From an uncultured Clostridia bacterium (GTDB taxonomy: Bacteria; Bacillota; Clostridia; Oscillospirales; Ruminococcaceae), in contig CAMWLH010000161.1 of assembly GCA_947175045.1 (NCBI GenBank), forward strand, positions 1-5,583: a stretch of DNA of 5,583 nt, in the 5' to 3' direction. Position 1 is the stretch's first letter, and each line of letters begins with the position of its first letter. Both the position numbers and the translations under genes were made by a program. The notes under the pieces are model-generated. The model did not search any database, was not told where the DNA came from, and saw only the letters and a list, made by a program, of their open reading frames with translations. Shown piece after piece: positions 1 through 5,583 of this stretch.

Positions 1-1403
1 CCCGTTGGGGGCATACCGTACTCCAGCGCGGTGAGGAAATCCTCGTCGAGCTGCGCGTCGTTTCCGCCCTGAGCACGCTTCGCCGCGACCTGCTTGGTAA
101 AGCGCTCGCGCTGATCCAGCGGGTCGTTGAGCTCCGAAAAGGCATTGCCGAACTCAGTGCCGTTGATGAAATACTCAAATCTCTCCGTAAACGCGGGGAA
201 ATCGGGCTTGCGCTTTGCAAGGGGTGAGTTTTCCACGGGATAATCATAAATAACAGTGGGCTGTATCAGCTTATCCTCCACATACTCCTCAAAAAACGCA
301 ATAAGTACATGACCCTTGGTGGAGTTATCGTCCAACTCCTCCAGATGATGCTCCTTTGCGCAGGCGCGCGCCGCCGCGTCGTCCGCCCAATCATGGTAAT
401 CCACGCCCGCGTACTTCTTGACCGCCTCTATCATCGTAAGACGCTCCCAGGGCTTGCCTACCGCTATCTCCTTGCCCTGGTAGCTTACCGTGTCCGTTCC
501 GCAGACCTTAACCGCAACAGTTCTGTAAAGCTCCTCGATAAGATCCATCATACCAAAATAATCCGTGTATGCCTGATACATCTCGATGGTGGTAAACTCC
601 GGGTTATGCGTAGCGTCCATGCCCTCGTTGCGGAATATGCGCCCTACCTCGTACACCTTGTCAAACCCGCCGACTATAAGCCTCTTTAAGTACAGCTCCG
701 TCTCTATGCGCATATACATATCGATATCCAGCGCGTTGTGGTGGGTCTTAAACGGACGCGCCGCAGCTCCTATCTCCAGCGGCAGCAGCACGGGGGTGTC
801 CACCTCGAGATAGCCGTGACCGTCCAGGAACGCGCGAATCTCACGCAGTATCGCCGAGCGCTTCACAAACGTATCCTTTACGTCGGGATTTGCTATAAGA
901 TCGAGATAGCGCTTTCTGTAACGCTCCTCCTTATCTTTCAGACCGTGCCACTTCTCGGGCAGCGGCAGCAGCGACTTGGTGAGCAGCGTTATCTCCTTTG
1001 CGTGAACCGATATCTCGCCGCGGCGGGTCTTGAACACGAAGCCCTTTACCCCCACGATATCTCCCAGATCCCACTTCTTGAACTCGCTGAAGTTCTCCTC
1101 ACCTATCTCGTCTATTTTGACATAAACCTGCATTCTGTCAGAGCTGTCGCGCACGTCTATAAAATTCGCCTTGCCCATATCGCGCCAGGACATTATCCTG
1201 CCCGCGATAACCACGTCCCGGTTTTCCAGTTCCTCGAATCTCTCGCGTATCTCGCTGTTCTTTATAGTCACGTCATAGCTTGTTATGACATAGGGATCCT
1301 TGCCCGCCGCCTTTAATCCCGCGAGCTTCTCCAGCCTTACGCGGTGCTGTTCGTCAAGCTCCTCCGCGGTAAGCTCCTGTATCTCCTCGTTTTCGTTTGC
1401 CAT
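1..1403 (-). CDS. lysS: Lysyl-tRNA synthetase, class II (3' end missing)
   Basis: This gene encodes the cytoplasmic enzyme that charges tRNA-Lys with lysine using ATP. I translated the minus strand from the ATG at 1403; 467 complete codons are present and the frame is open to the left edge, so roughly the last 30 residues of a usual ~495-500 residue enzyme are missing. Residues about 63-145 form the N-terminal OB-fold anticodon-binding domain. The class II catalytic core follows: motif 1 around 198-216 (GYLEVDTPV ... GAAARPF), THHNALDIDMYMRIE at 220-234, and motif 2 at 251-278 (YEVGRIFRNEG, then HNPEFTTIEMYQAY). The window ends within the sequence EYGMPPTG, immediately before the expected motif 3 (GxGxGIDR). 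The ATG is preceded by AAGGAGA at good spacing. One small variation: the usual GGAxARPF reads IGAAARPF. The gene lies downstream of greA, separated by a structured 244-bp gap. Identification is firm; only the C-terminus is unseen. Confidence 0.97.
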   Translation of the reverse strand, partial: MANENEEIQELTAEELDEQHRVRLEKLAGLKAAGKDPYVITSYDVTIKNSEIRERFEELENRDVVIAGRIMSWRDMGKANFIDVRDSSDRMQVYVKIDEIGEENFSEFKKWDLGDIVGVKGFVFKTRRGEISVHAKEITLLTKSLLPLPEKWHGLKDKEERYRKRYLDLIANPDVKDTFVKRSAILREIRAFLDGHGYLEVDTPVLLPLEIGAAARPFKTHHNALDIDMYMRIETELYLKRLIVGGFDKVYEVGRIFRNEGMDATHNPEFTTIEMYQAYTDYFGMMDLIEELYRTVAVKVCGTDTVSYQGKEIAVGKPWERLTMIEAVKKYAGVDYHDWADDAAARACAKEHHLEELDDNSTKGHVLIAFFEEYVEDKLIQPTVIYDYPVENSPLAKRKPDFPAFTERFEYFINGTEFGNAFSELNDPLDQRERFTKQVAAKRAQGGNDAQLDEDFLTALEYGMPPT

Positions 1404-1427
1404 TATTTTTTCTCCTTATTTTAATTT

Positions 1428-1540
1428 GAATTTCCCGCACCGTTAACTCCGCCGCGAGGCAGCGGAGTTAACCAGCCTCACTGTGAAAGCTCCGTTCCGC
1501 TTCGCTCCACTGTGCTGCCACAGTAGCTTGCGGGAAATTC
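1428..1540 (-). repeat. 12-bp perfect inverted repeat enclosing two hairpins
   Basis: The plus-strand arm gaatttcccgca (1428-1439) is the exact reverse complement of tgcgggaaattc (1529-1540). Inside lie an 11-bp perfect stem (gttaactccgc 1442-1452 with gcggagttaac 1462-1472, 9-nt loop) and a 6-bp stem (actgtg 1509-1514 with cacagt 1519-1524, 4-nt loop). As minus-strand RNA this can fold into a three-way junction of about 113 nt closed by the 12-bp helix and ending 10 nt before the lysS Shine-Dalgarno. The pairing is seen directly; the fold and any function are inferred. It could equally be a MITE- or REP-like dispersed element. Confidence 0.65.
1442..1472 (-). repeat. 11-bp perfect hairpin upstream of lysS
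   Basis: The arms gttaactccgc (1442-1452) and gcggagttaac (1462-1472) pair perfectly around a 9-nt loop (1453-1461). This is the strongest single stem in the window. Reading on the minus strand, the bases after it are not a U-tract, so it does not look like an intrinsic terminator. It is nested inside the larger 12-bp inverted repeat. Confidence 0.7.
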
Positions 1541-1569
1541 CTGCGTGGGCGGAATGCCGCTCTTTGCTT

Positions 1570-1603
1570 GCGCTGCTTTTCTGCTGCCGCCCGCTTTCAG
1601 CGC
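1570..1603 (-). repeat. 6-bp inverted repeat in the greA-proximal half of the gap
   Basis: gcgctg at 1570-1575 pairs with cagcgc at 1598-1603 across a 22-nt loop. It is weak on its own, but adds to the unusual density of pairing arms in this intergenic region and lies outside the 12-bp inverted repeat at 1428-1540. Confidence 0.35.
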
Positions 1604-1647
1604 CTTTGACCGCCCGGTTACTATGCGGCTTCAATGCCGATCATTCC

Positions 1648-2136
1648 TTATTCCTCGTCGTCCTTGCGAATATCGAGTATCTCAAATTTAAGCACTCCCG
1701 AGGGGGTTTCAACGTCCACTACCTCGCTTACCTTATGGCCCAGTATAGCCGCTCCGATGGGGGATTCGTCCGACAGCTTTCCGCTGTTGATGTCCGCTTC
1801 CTTAGTGCCCACCATCTTGAACTCCATCTCCTCCTCCATCTCTATGTCAAGGAGCTTCACGATAGTTCCTATGCCCACCTTTTCCGTGGAGATATCCTCG
1901 TCGTCGATTATCTGCGCGTGTGCGAGCGTAGCCTCTATCTCAGCTATGCGGGACTCGATTATGCCCTGCTCGTTTTTCGCCTCGTCATATTCGCTGTTCT
2001 CCGAAAGGTCGCCGAAGGAAAGCGCTACCTTTATCTTCTCCGCGATCTCGCGGCGGCGCACCGATTTCAGCTCGTCAAGCTCCGCCTTGAGCTTTGCTTC
2101 GCCGTTTCTTGTCAATACTGTAATAGGCTTGTTCAT
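1648..2136 (-). CDS. greA: Transcription elongation factor GreA
   Basis: GreA rescues backtracked RNA polymerase: its coiled coil enters the secondary channel and promotes cleavage of the extruded RNA 3' end. The 162-residue product matches the usual GreA length (about 158-160). Residues 1-75 form the N-terminal antiparallel coiled coil, whose tip carries GDLSENSEYDEAKNEQ (42-57). D43 and E46 correspond to the acidic pair that positions the catalytic Mg2+ in E. coli GreA (D41, E44). The C-terminal FKBP-like domain that docks on polymerase runs from about 85 to the end and contains ESPIGAAILGHKV (124-136) and the VETPSG turn. The C-terminus ends in the acidic run KDDEE. The ATG at 2136 has GGAGGA at 2143-2148, six bases upstream. 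It lies 64 bp downstream of the Ctp protease gene and 244 bp upstream of lysS; greA-lysS adjacency is familiar in clostridia. Confidence 0.97.
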   Translation of the reverse strand: MNKPITVLTRNGEAKLKAELDELKSVRRREIAEKIKVALSFGDLSENSEYDEAKNEQGIIESRIAEIEATLAHAQIIDDEDISTEKVGIGTIVKLLDIEMEEEMEFKMVGTKEADINSGKLSDESPIGAAILGHKVSEVVDVETPSGVLKFEILDIRKDDEE

Positions 2137-2162
2137 TATTAGTCCTCCAAAATATTATGCGT

Positions 2163-2182
2163 GACCGGGCTTACGCCCGACC
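2163..2182 (-). other. GUAA-tetraloop hairpin between ctp and greA
   Basis: On the minus strand a GC-rich stem of five Watson-Crick pairs (CGGGC/GCCCG) is capped by the GNRA-type tetraloop GTAA, and can be extended by G-U, U-G and G-C pairs to eight. It lies within the 64-bp gap, after the ctp stop and before the greA ribosome binding site. Downstream it has ACGCATAATATTTT rather than an immediate U-run, so a classical terminator is doubtful. It could act as an mRNA processing or stability element or a weak attenuator; this is inference. Confidence 0.4.
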
Positions 2183-2200
2183 CGCGGATTTACGCAATTA

Positions 2201-3397
2201 TCAATTTCCGTTGTTCGGTGCAATTACCTCCAGCGCCTTTTGAAGCTGTGAATCCATATCGTCCGAAAGGCTGCCGAGCGCCGCGCCCGCTGGGAGCTCC
2301 GACAGATAATCCGGCTTAAGCCCTATTCCGTCGTAGCTGTCCGACTTTGACGGGTACACCTTGGCGGTCGAGAGCGTGATTGCGCTGCCATCGGGAAACT
2401 CATAGGTGTTCTGCATGACCGCCTTGCCGTAGGTCTGCGTTCCCACCAGCACCGCGCCGCATTCGTCCCTCAGCGCTACCGCTAACAGCTCCGAAGCCGA
2501 AGCCGTACCGCCGTCCACCAATATCGCTATCGGCAGCTCAACGTGTACCTCCGAGTCGGTCTCGATAAGTGTTCTTCTGCTGCCGTCGGAGTACTCCGCC
2601 GTAGCTATGATAGCCGCGGGGATAAATCTGTCAAGTATGGGCTTAAGGGAGCTTACCAGCCCGCCGCCGTTCTGCCTTACGTCTATTATCAGCGCCTTTA
2701 CGTCCGCCTCGGTAAGCGTGTTGAGGTGCTCGGCGAACTGCTCCGCGGTCTTTCCGTTAAACGAGGTTATCCTTATATATCCCACGCTGCCGTTGATGAC
2801 CTTGCTCGTTACCGATTCTATCTCCAACTGCTGACGTATAAGGTTCACCGAGACCTCCTCGCCATCGCGCAGCAGCTTAAGCGCTATCCTTGTTCCTATC
2901 TCACCGGAGAGTCTTCCCGCCGCCGTGCCGGGCTCCATTGAAAGCAGGCTTTTACCGTCTATCTCCGTTATAACGTCGCCTACCTCCACACCGTTCAGCT
3001 CCGCGGAGCTGCCGCGGTACACCGTAGTAACCAGAAGATAGCCGCTGCCGTCCTCCTCCGCGTCAAAGCCGGCGTTCATTATTATACCGCTGTTTGTCTG
3101 CTGTAACTCATAATACGAATCCGCCGCCATATAGCTCGCGTACTTATCGCCGATACCCGCCACATATCCGTTTATAACGCCGTTAGCTATCTGCTCGTCG
3201 CTTACGGAGTTGATATAGTTGTTTCTGACCGTGGCGTCTATCTCACGCAGCTTCGCGTACATACCCTCGTATGTGTCGGAGCTTACCAGCTTTCCGTTGT
3301 ATATTTTAAGCGAAACCGTCCACGTAAGAACGAACGTAATCGCGCAGCCGATCGCCACAAGGCTTATCGCAACGCCCAAAGAAATTTTTTTATTCAA
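2201..3397 (-). CDS. Membrane-anchored S41 C-terminal processing protease (CtpA/CtpB type)
   Basis: This 398-residue serine protease should cleave the C-terminal regions of extracytoplasmic proteins. Residues about 7-30 form an uncleaved-looking signal anchor after a short MNKK cytoplasmic end, placing the rest outside the membrane. YVAGIGDKYASYM (78-90) is the conserved block before the PDZ domain (about 100-188, with GVEVGDVITEIDG). The catalytic fold follows, with VGYIRITSFN (205-214) and the LIIDVRQNGGG block (236-246). The Ser-Lys-Gln site is complete: S300 in GGTASASE, K325 in TYGKAVMQ and Q329, with the 25-residue Ser-Lys and 4-residue Lys-Gln spacing of B. subtilis CtpB. The usual Asn before GGTAS is Asp295 here. 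The start is a TTG at 3397: AAGGAAG (3404-3410) is well placed and the start falls just before the anchor. It follows the DUF4261-type gene by 27 bp. In B. subtilis ctpB also neighbours ftsEX and acts in sporulation signalling; whether this copy does so is unknown. Confidence 0.93.
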   Translation of the reverse strand: MNKKISLGVAISLVAIGCAITFVLTWTVSLKIYNGKLVSSDTYEGMYAKLREIDATVRNNYINSVSDEQIANGVINGYVAGIGDKYASYMAADSYYELQQTNSGIIMNAGFDAEEDGSGYLLVTTVYRGSSAELNGVEVGDVITEIDGKSLLSMEPGTAAGRLSGEIGTRIALKLLRDGEEVSVNLIRQQLEIESVTSKVINGSVGYIRITSFNGKTAEQFAEHLNTLTEADVKALIIDVRQNGGGLVSSLKPILDRFIPAAIIATAEYSDGSRRTLIETDSEVHVELPIAILVDGGTASASELLAVALRDECGAVLVGTQTYGKAVMQNTYEFPDGSAITLSTAKVYPSKSDSYDGIGLKPDYLSELPAGAALGSLSDDMDSQLQKALEVIAPNNGN

Positions 3398-3403
3398 ATT
3401 GCG

Positions 3404-3410
3404 CTTCCTT
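3404..3410 (-). promoter_or_regulatory. Ribosome binding site supporting the TTG start of the Ctp protease
   Basis: AAGGAAG on the minus strand ends six bases before TTG at 3397-3395. No ATG is available at a comparable position before the hydrophobic anchor, so this site decides the start. It lies in the 27-bp gap after the preceding stop codon. Confidence 0.7.
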
Positions 3411-3424
3411 TCGTTTGTCTGTCG

Positions 3425-4537
3425 TTAAAACTCTATCTTTACCGATTCTCCGTCTACCGCCTCGCCGGGGCTTACGGTTATGGAGAGCATCTGATCCTCG
3501 GAGTAGCATATGGTTTCGCCGTCGCCGAAAACAACACCCTCATCGATAACATATCCCGCAACATTGGATATAAACAAGTGAAGCTCCATCGGTTCGGCGC
3601 TGCTGCCAAGCACCTCTATTTCGTTATACCCGAAGTTTATCATTCCGCCTGTATATCCGCAGATACCCTCTCCATTACTGTAAATACCTATCCACACCAG
3701 ATTATGAAGCGGGTATAGTCCCTCGTCAAGCATTTCCGCAAAGTCCAGATAGTAATCCCTTGCAAGCACCACGTCGCCCGTGTATACTCCTATACCGCCG
3801 AACAGCTTAAGGCAGGATACGACGGTCTTTACCATAAGCTCTCCCGTATCGCGCGGATCAAGCCCGTCACCCATTACCGCCACCAACAGGTGCGCCTTAT
3901 GCTTTTTCACCTGCTTAACGCCGTCGCTCCACATAAAATTACGCTCCGCGTTCGCTTCGACCTCGCCGTAAGGCACGGGGGCGTCTATTAAGGATACCGC
4001 TATAAGCGCTCCGCCGTAAGAAATTACGAGCGAGTTTCTATCGTCTTCATCGTCCTCATCATCGATATTCTCATTGTCGATATCCTCATAGTCAGGTTCA
4101 TACTCGATCCCCCATGCGCTTTTCAGTTCCCCGCGCAGGGCTTCCATATCCCATTTTATATCCTCAAACAGAACATAATTGACAAAAGTCCCGGGATTTT
4201 CCTTGCGGTTTTCCGCGTCCTCCGCCGATTTGATTATCTGCTCCCGCACAAAATCAACCAGTGTCCGCGCCTGTTCCTCGGCGTTAGCCTCGTCGTACTC
4301 CTCCATCTCGCTGAAGGTGTGCCCGCAGTTTTCAAGCTCGTCGTCCTCGTATCCGCCGCTTACGCCAATCAGCCACTCGCCGCTCTCCCTCTTATATTTA
4401 AAAATATAATAGGTCATCTCATAGGCTTCAAAGCTGCCCGCGCACTCTATCTCCGCGGGAGCCGTACCCAGCTCCATCGGGTGTGAGAGCCAGCTTATCA
4501 TGCTCTCCAAAGCCGCGTTTTTCTGTCGCTCATCCAT
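3425..4537 (-). CDS. Two-domain protein with C-terminal DUF4261-like region
   Basis: The function of this 370-residue acidic protein is not known. Residues about 118-370 resemble DUF4261 as I recall the family: a start reading VNYVLFEDIKWD, then SYGGALIAVSLIDAPVPYGE (173-192), a W-containing segment and KKHKAHLLVAVMGDG (211-225), GVYTGDVV (250-257), NLVWIGIYSNGEGICGYTGG (279-298) and DGETICYSE (339-347). Residues 1-110 are a separate compact region with WLSHPMELGTAPAEIEC (16-32), YYIFKYKRESGEWLIGVSGG (43-62) and CGHTFSEMEEYDE (71-83); I do not assign it to a named family. An acidic linker at about 149-167 (DIDDEDDEDD-like) lies within the DUF4261 part, where an insertion is suggested. There is no signal peptide or membrane segment, so it should be cytoplasmic. 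The ATG at 4537 has AGGAGGA 4 bases upstream, overlapping the ftsX stop, so it is probably translationally coupled to ftsX. Its place between ftsX and ctp is unusual. Confidence 0.85.
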   Translation of the reverse strand: MDERQKNAALESMISWLSHPMELGTAPAEIECAGSFEAYEMTYYIFKYKRESGEWLIGVSGGYEDDELENCGHTFSEMEEYDEANAEEQARTLVDFVREQIIKSAEDAENRKENPGTFVNYVLFEDIKWDMEALRGELKSAWGIEYEPDYEDIDNENIDDEDDEDDRNSLVISYGGALIAVSLIDAPVPYGEVEANAERNFMWSDGVKQVKKHKAHLLVAVMGDGLDPRDTGELMVKTVVSCLKLFGGIGVYTGDVVLARDYYLDFAEMLDEGLYPLHNLVWIGIYSNGEGICGYTGGMINFGYNEIEVLGSSAEPMELHLFISNVAGYVIDEGVVFGDGETICYSEDQMLSITVSPGEAVDGESVKIEF

Positions 4538-4541
4538 GCTG

Positions 4542-4548
4542 TCCTCCT
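4542..4548 (-). promoter_or_regulatory. Ribosome binding site overlapping the ftsX stop codon
   Basis: AGGAGGA on the minus strand shares its first two bases with the TAG stop of ftsX (4549-4547) and lies 4 bases before the ATG at 4537. This arrangement argues for translational coupling of ftsX with the DUF4261-type gene. Confidence 0.75.
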
Positions 4549-5449
4549 ATACCTTAAGGTATTTTCCCGTGCTTATGGTAGTACCCACCGCGCCTAGCAG
4601 CGCTCCCGCCGCGCAGTTCACCGCCAGCACTATCCAGCTTATCCCGTCAAAGGGGATAAGGTCGTACATTCCGAACATTCTCCACACCGTAAGCTCGCTG
4701 TCGAACAGGGCGTAAATGGAGCTGTAAATGCACCAGGTCAGCCCCCACGACGCGGCTCCCGCGAGAATGCCTATAAACATACCCTCAACGAAGAACGGGG
4801 TCTTGATAAAGCCGTTTGTGGCTCCCACATACTTCATAATGGTGATCTCGCTGCGCCTTGCGAAAACGCTGGTGCGGATAGTGTTGGACACTATGATAAC
4901 GCTTATCGTTACCAGAGTAGCGAGCACCGCCGTCAGAATTACCGTCAGCGTATTTCTGATATCCACCAGAGCCTCCGCGAAATCATAGGGCGCCTGAACA
5001 AGCTCAACGCAGTCTATACTTGATATTACCTCAACAATGTAACGGATTTTTGTTAAGTCTGTGACACGCACAAGAAAAGTTTCGGGCGCGGGGTTCTCGG
5101 GGAGATATTCCAGAAGCTCGGCATACTGCCCCATATCCTCACGGAAGCTCTCCAGACCCTCCTCCTTGGACACATAATTTATATCCGTCAGATCGTCGTT
5201 TTTCTCCAACACCGCCCGAACATGGTCGATCTCCGCTTGGGTAACGTCTTTCTCAAGAAATATCACTATCTGATTGGTAGCGCCGATATTGCTCATAACG
5301 ATATTGACATTCATCATCACAAGCACCGTGCAGCTCACCTGCAGCAGGCTTACCAGCAGTATACAGAAGCTGGCGAAGGACATCACAAAATTCTTCCAGA
5401 CGGAGGTTATGCCTTTTTTAACAAGATAGGTTGCGTTACTCGTCCTCAT
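4547..5449 (-). CDS. ftsX: Cell division ABC transporter membrane subunit FtsX
   Basis: FtsX pairs with the ATPase FtsE at the division septum and passes ATP-driven conformational change across the membrane to activate peptidoglycan hydrolases. Starting at the ATG at 5449 the product has 300 residues, the normal FtsX length. Hydrophobic segments at about 22-46, 168-190, 219-246 and 269-292 give four transmembrane helices, with a large extracytoplasmic loop (about 50-165) between the first two, as expected for the hydrolase-binding domain. The diagnostic cytoplasmic stretch after TM2 is present: SNTIRTSVFARRSEITIMKY (188-207) followed by VGATNGFIKTPFFVEGM. I chose 5449 rather than the in-frame ATG at 5494 because GGAGG (5455-5459) lies 5 bases upstream, MRTSN opens the conserved N-terminus, and the longer form would overlap ftsE by 59 bases. 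The true overlap with ftsE is 14 bp. Its stop lies in the ribosome binding site of the next gene. Confidence 0.96.
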   Translation of the reverse strand: MRTSNATYLVKKGITSVWKNFVMSFASFCILLVSLLQVSCTVLVMMNVNIVMSNIGATNQIVIFLEKDVTQAEIDHVRAVLEKNDDLTDINYVSKEEGLESFREDMGQYAELLEYLPENPAPETFLVRVTDLTKIRYIVEVISSIDCVELVQAPYDFAEALVDIRNTLTVILTAVLATLVTISVIIVSNTIRTSVFARRSEITIMKYVGATNGFIKTPFFVEGMFIGILAGAASWGLTWCIYSSIYALFDSELTVWRMFGMYDLIPFDGISWIVLAVNCAAGALLGAVGTTISTGKYLKV

Positions 5450-5583
5450 CGTGACCTCCGATATTCTCGTCGAACGTGACCGACCCCTTTTCAATATTTA
5501 TGATCCTGCCGCCGAAATAGCGGACAAGATCATGCTCGTGGGTGATCATCACGACGGTAGTGCCGCAGAGGTTTATATCCTTA
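5436..5583 (-). CDS. ftsE: Cell division ATP-binding protein FtsE (C-terminal end only)
   Basis: Only the last 48 codons and the TAA stop (5438-5436) are in the window; the reading frame begins at 5582 and continues beyond the right edge. The visible residues include NLCGTTVVMITHEHDLVRYF, which matches the end of ABC ATPases of the FtsE type. The His of THEHDL is the switch (H-loop) histidine that contacts the ATP gamma-phosphate. It is followed by GGRIINIEKGSV, the usual strand pair closing the nucleotide-binding domain, and an acidic tail ending HDEDE. The Walker A, Walker B and signature motifs lie outside the window. FtsE is a cytoplasmic ATPase that drives FtsX; the gene overlaps ftsX by 14 bp, which together with the ftsX identity makes the assignment secure despite the short fragment. 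The fragment was too short to stand as a complete reading frame and was read by translating the edge. Confidence 0.93.
   Translation of the reverse strand, partial: KDINLCGTTVVMITHEHDLVRYFGGRIINIEKGSVTFDENIGGHDEDE
5455..5459 (-). promoter_or_regulatory. Ribosome binding site deciding the ftsX start
   Basis: GGAGG on the minus strand lies 5 bases before the ATG at 5449 and inside the last codons of ftsE. No comparable site supports the upstream in-frame ATG at 5494. Confidence 0.8.

Larger units (their letters stand above)
1404..1647 (-). other. Structured greA-lysS intergenic region / lysS leader
   Basis: These 244 bp between the greA stop and the lysS ATG contain no credible gene. They are dense in inverted repeats: 1428-1439 with 1529-1540, 1442-1452 with 1462-1472, 1509-1514 with 1519-1524, 1570-1575 with 1598-1603, and a small one at 1626-1639 just after greA. 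The lysS ribosome binding site (AAGGAGA on the minus strand, 1411-1417) lies at its end in an AT-rich segment. No U-tract follows any hairpin on the minus strand, so I see no intrinsic terminator. I also found no T-box consensus (GGUGGNACCGCG type). Its contrast with the compact spacing of the other genes suggests an inserted palindromic repeat or a structured leader; the sequence alone does not decide. Confidence 0.6.

Noticed and set aside
738..1316. Plus-strand open frame of 192 codons opposite lysS
   Set aside because: It is antisense to conserved lysS sequence and has no recognisable protein features or ribosome binding site.
1442..1472. Intrinsic terminator after greA
   Set aside because: The stem is strong, but no U-tract follows on the minus strand (GGTGCGGG comes next), and on the plus strand there is no gene that it could terminate.
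1443..1634. Minus-strand open frame of 63 codons between greA and lysS
   Set aside because: It has no convincing ribosome binding site, its composition is Ser/Ala/Arg/Lys-rich and lacks domain features, and it runs through the inverted repeats. It is best explained as an open frame created by the GC-rich repeat.
1404..1647. T-box riboswitch upstream of lysS
   Set aside because: No T-box core (GGUGGNACCGCG-like) and no terminator with U-tract were found on the minus strand in this gap.
1483..2142. Plus-strand open frame of 219 codons opposite greA
   Set aside because: It is antisense to a firmly identified greA gene; the translation shows no family features and its existence follows from the codon bias of greA.
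5450..5494. Longer ftsX form starting at the ATG at 5494
   Set aside because: The extra 15 residues are Arg/Ser-rich, encoded within the ftsE 3' end, lack a ribosome binding site, and are not needed for the normal FtsX length of about 300.

Overview
The window looks like a stretch of core chromosome from a clostridial Firmicute, most likely an Oscillospiraceae/Ruminococcaceae-type gut bacterium. That placement is inferred from the gene set and order, the moderately GC-rich sequence with frequent ATA and AGG codons, and strong GGAGG-type ribosome binding sites; no taxonomic marker was searched. Every gene supported here lies on the minus strand, so transcription runs from the right edge to the left edge. 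No convincing promoter or U-tract terminator is visible, so the block probably belongs to one or two longer transcripts that start outside the window.

In transcription order (right to left) the genes are: the last 48 codons of ftsE (cell-division ABC ATPase), complete ftsX (its membrane partner, overlapping ftsE by 14 bp), a 370-residue protein whose C-terminal two thirds resembles the DUF4261 family, a membrane-anchored S41 carboxyl-terminal processing protease (CtpA/CtpB type, TTG start), greA (transcript cleavage factor), and lysS (class II lysyl-tRNA synthetase, cut by the left edge just before motif 3).

The first four genes are tightly packed (14-bp overlap, then gaps of 9 and 27 bp) and look translationally coupled. 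FtsEX controls peptidoglycan hydrolases at the division site, and a Ctp protease next to ftsEX is also seen in Bacillus subtilis (ctpB). The DUF4261-type gene is the unexpected member: it sits where many Firmicutes carry a secreted FtsEX partner such as an M23 or CHAP hydrolase, yet it has no export signal. greA and lysS form the downstream housekeeping pair.

Two intergenic regions carry structure. A 64-bp ctp-greA gap holds a short GUAA-capped hairpin. The 244-bp greA-lysS gap is packed with inverted repeats, including a 12-bp perfect outer repeat enclosing two inner hairpins, ending 10 nt before the lysS ribosome binding site. It is either a dispersed palindromic repeat element or a structured lysS leader. 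There is no sign of mobile genes, CRISPR, tRNA or rRNA.
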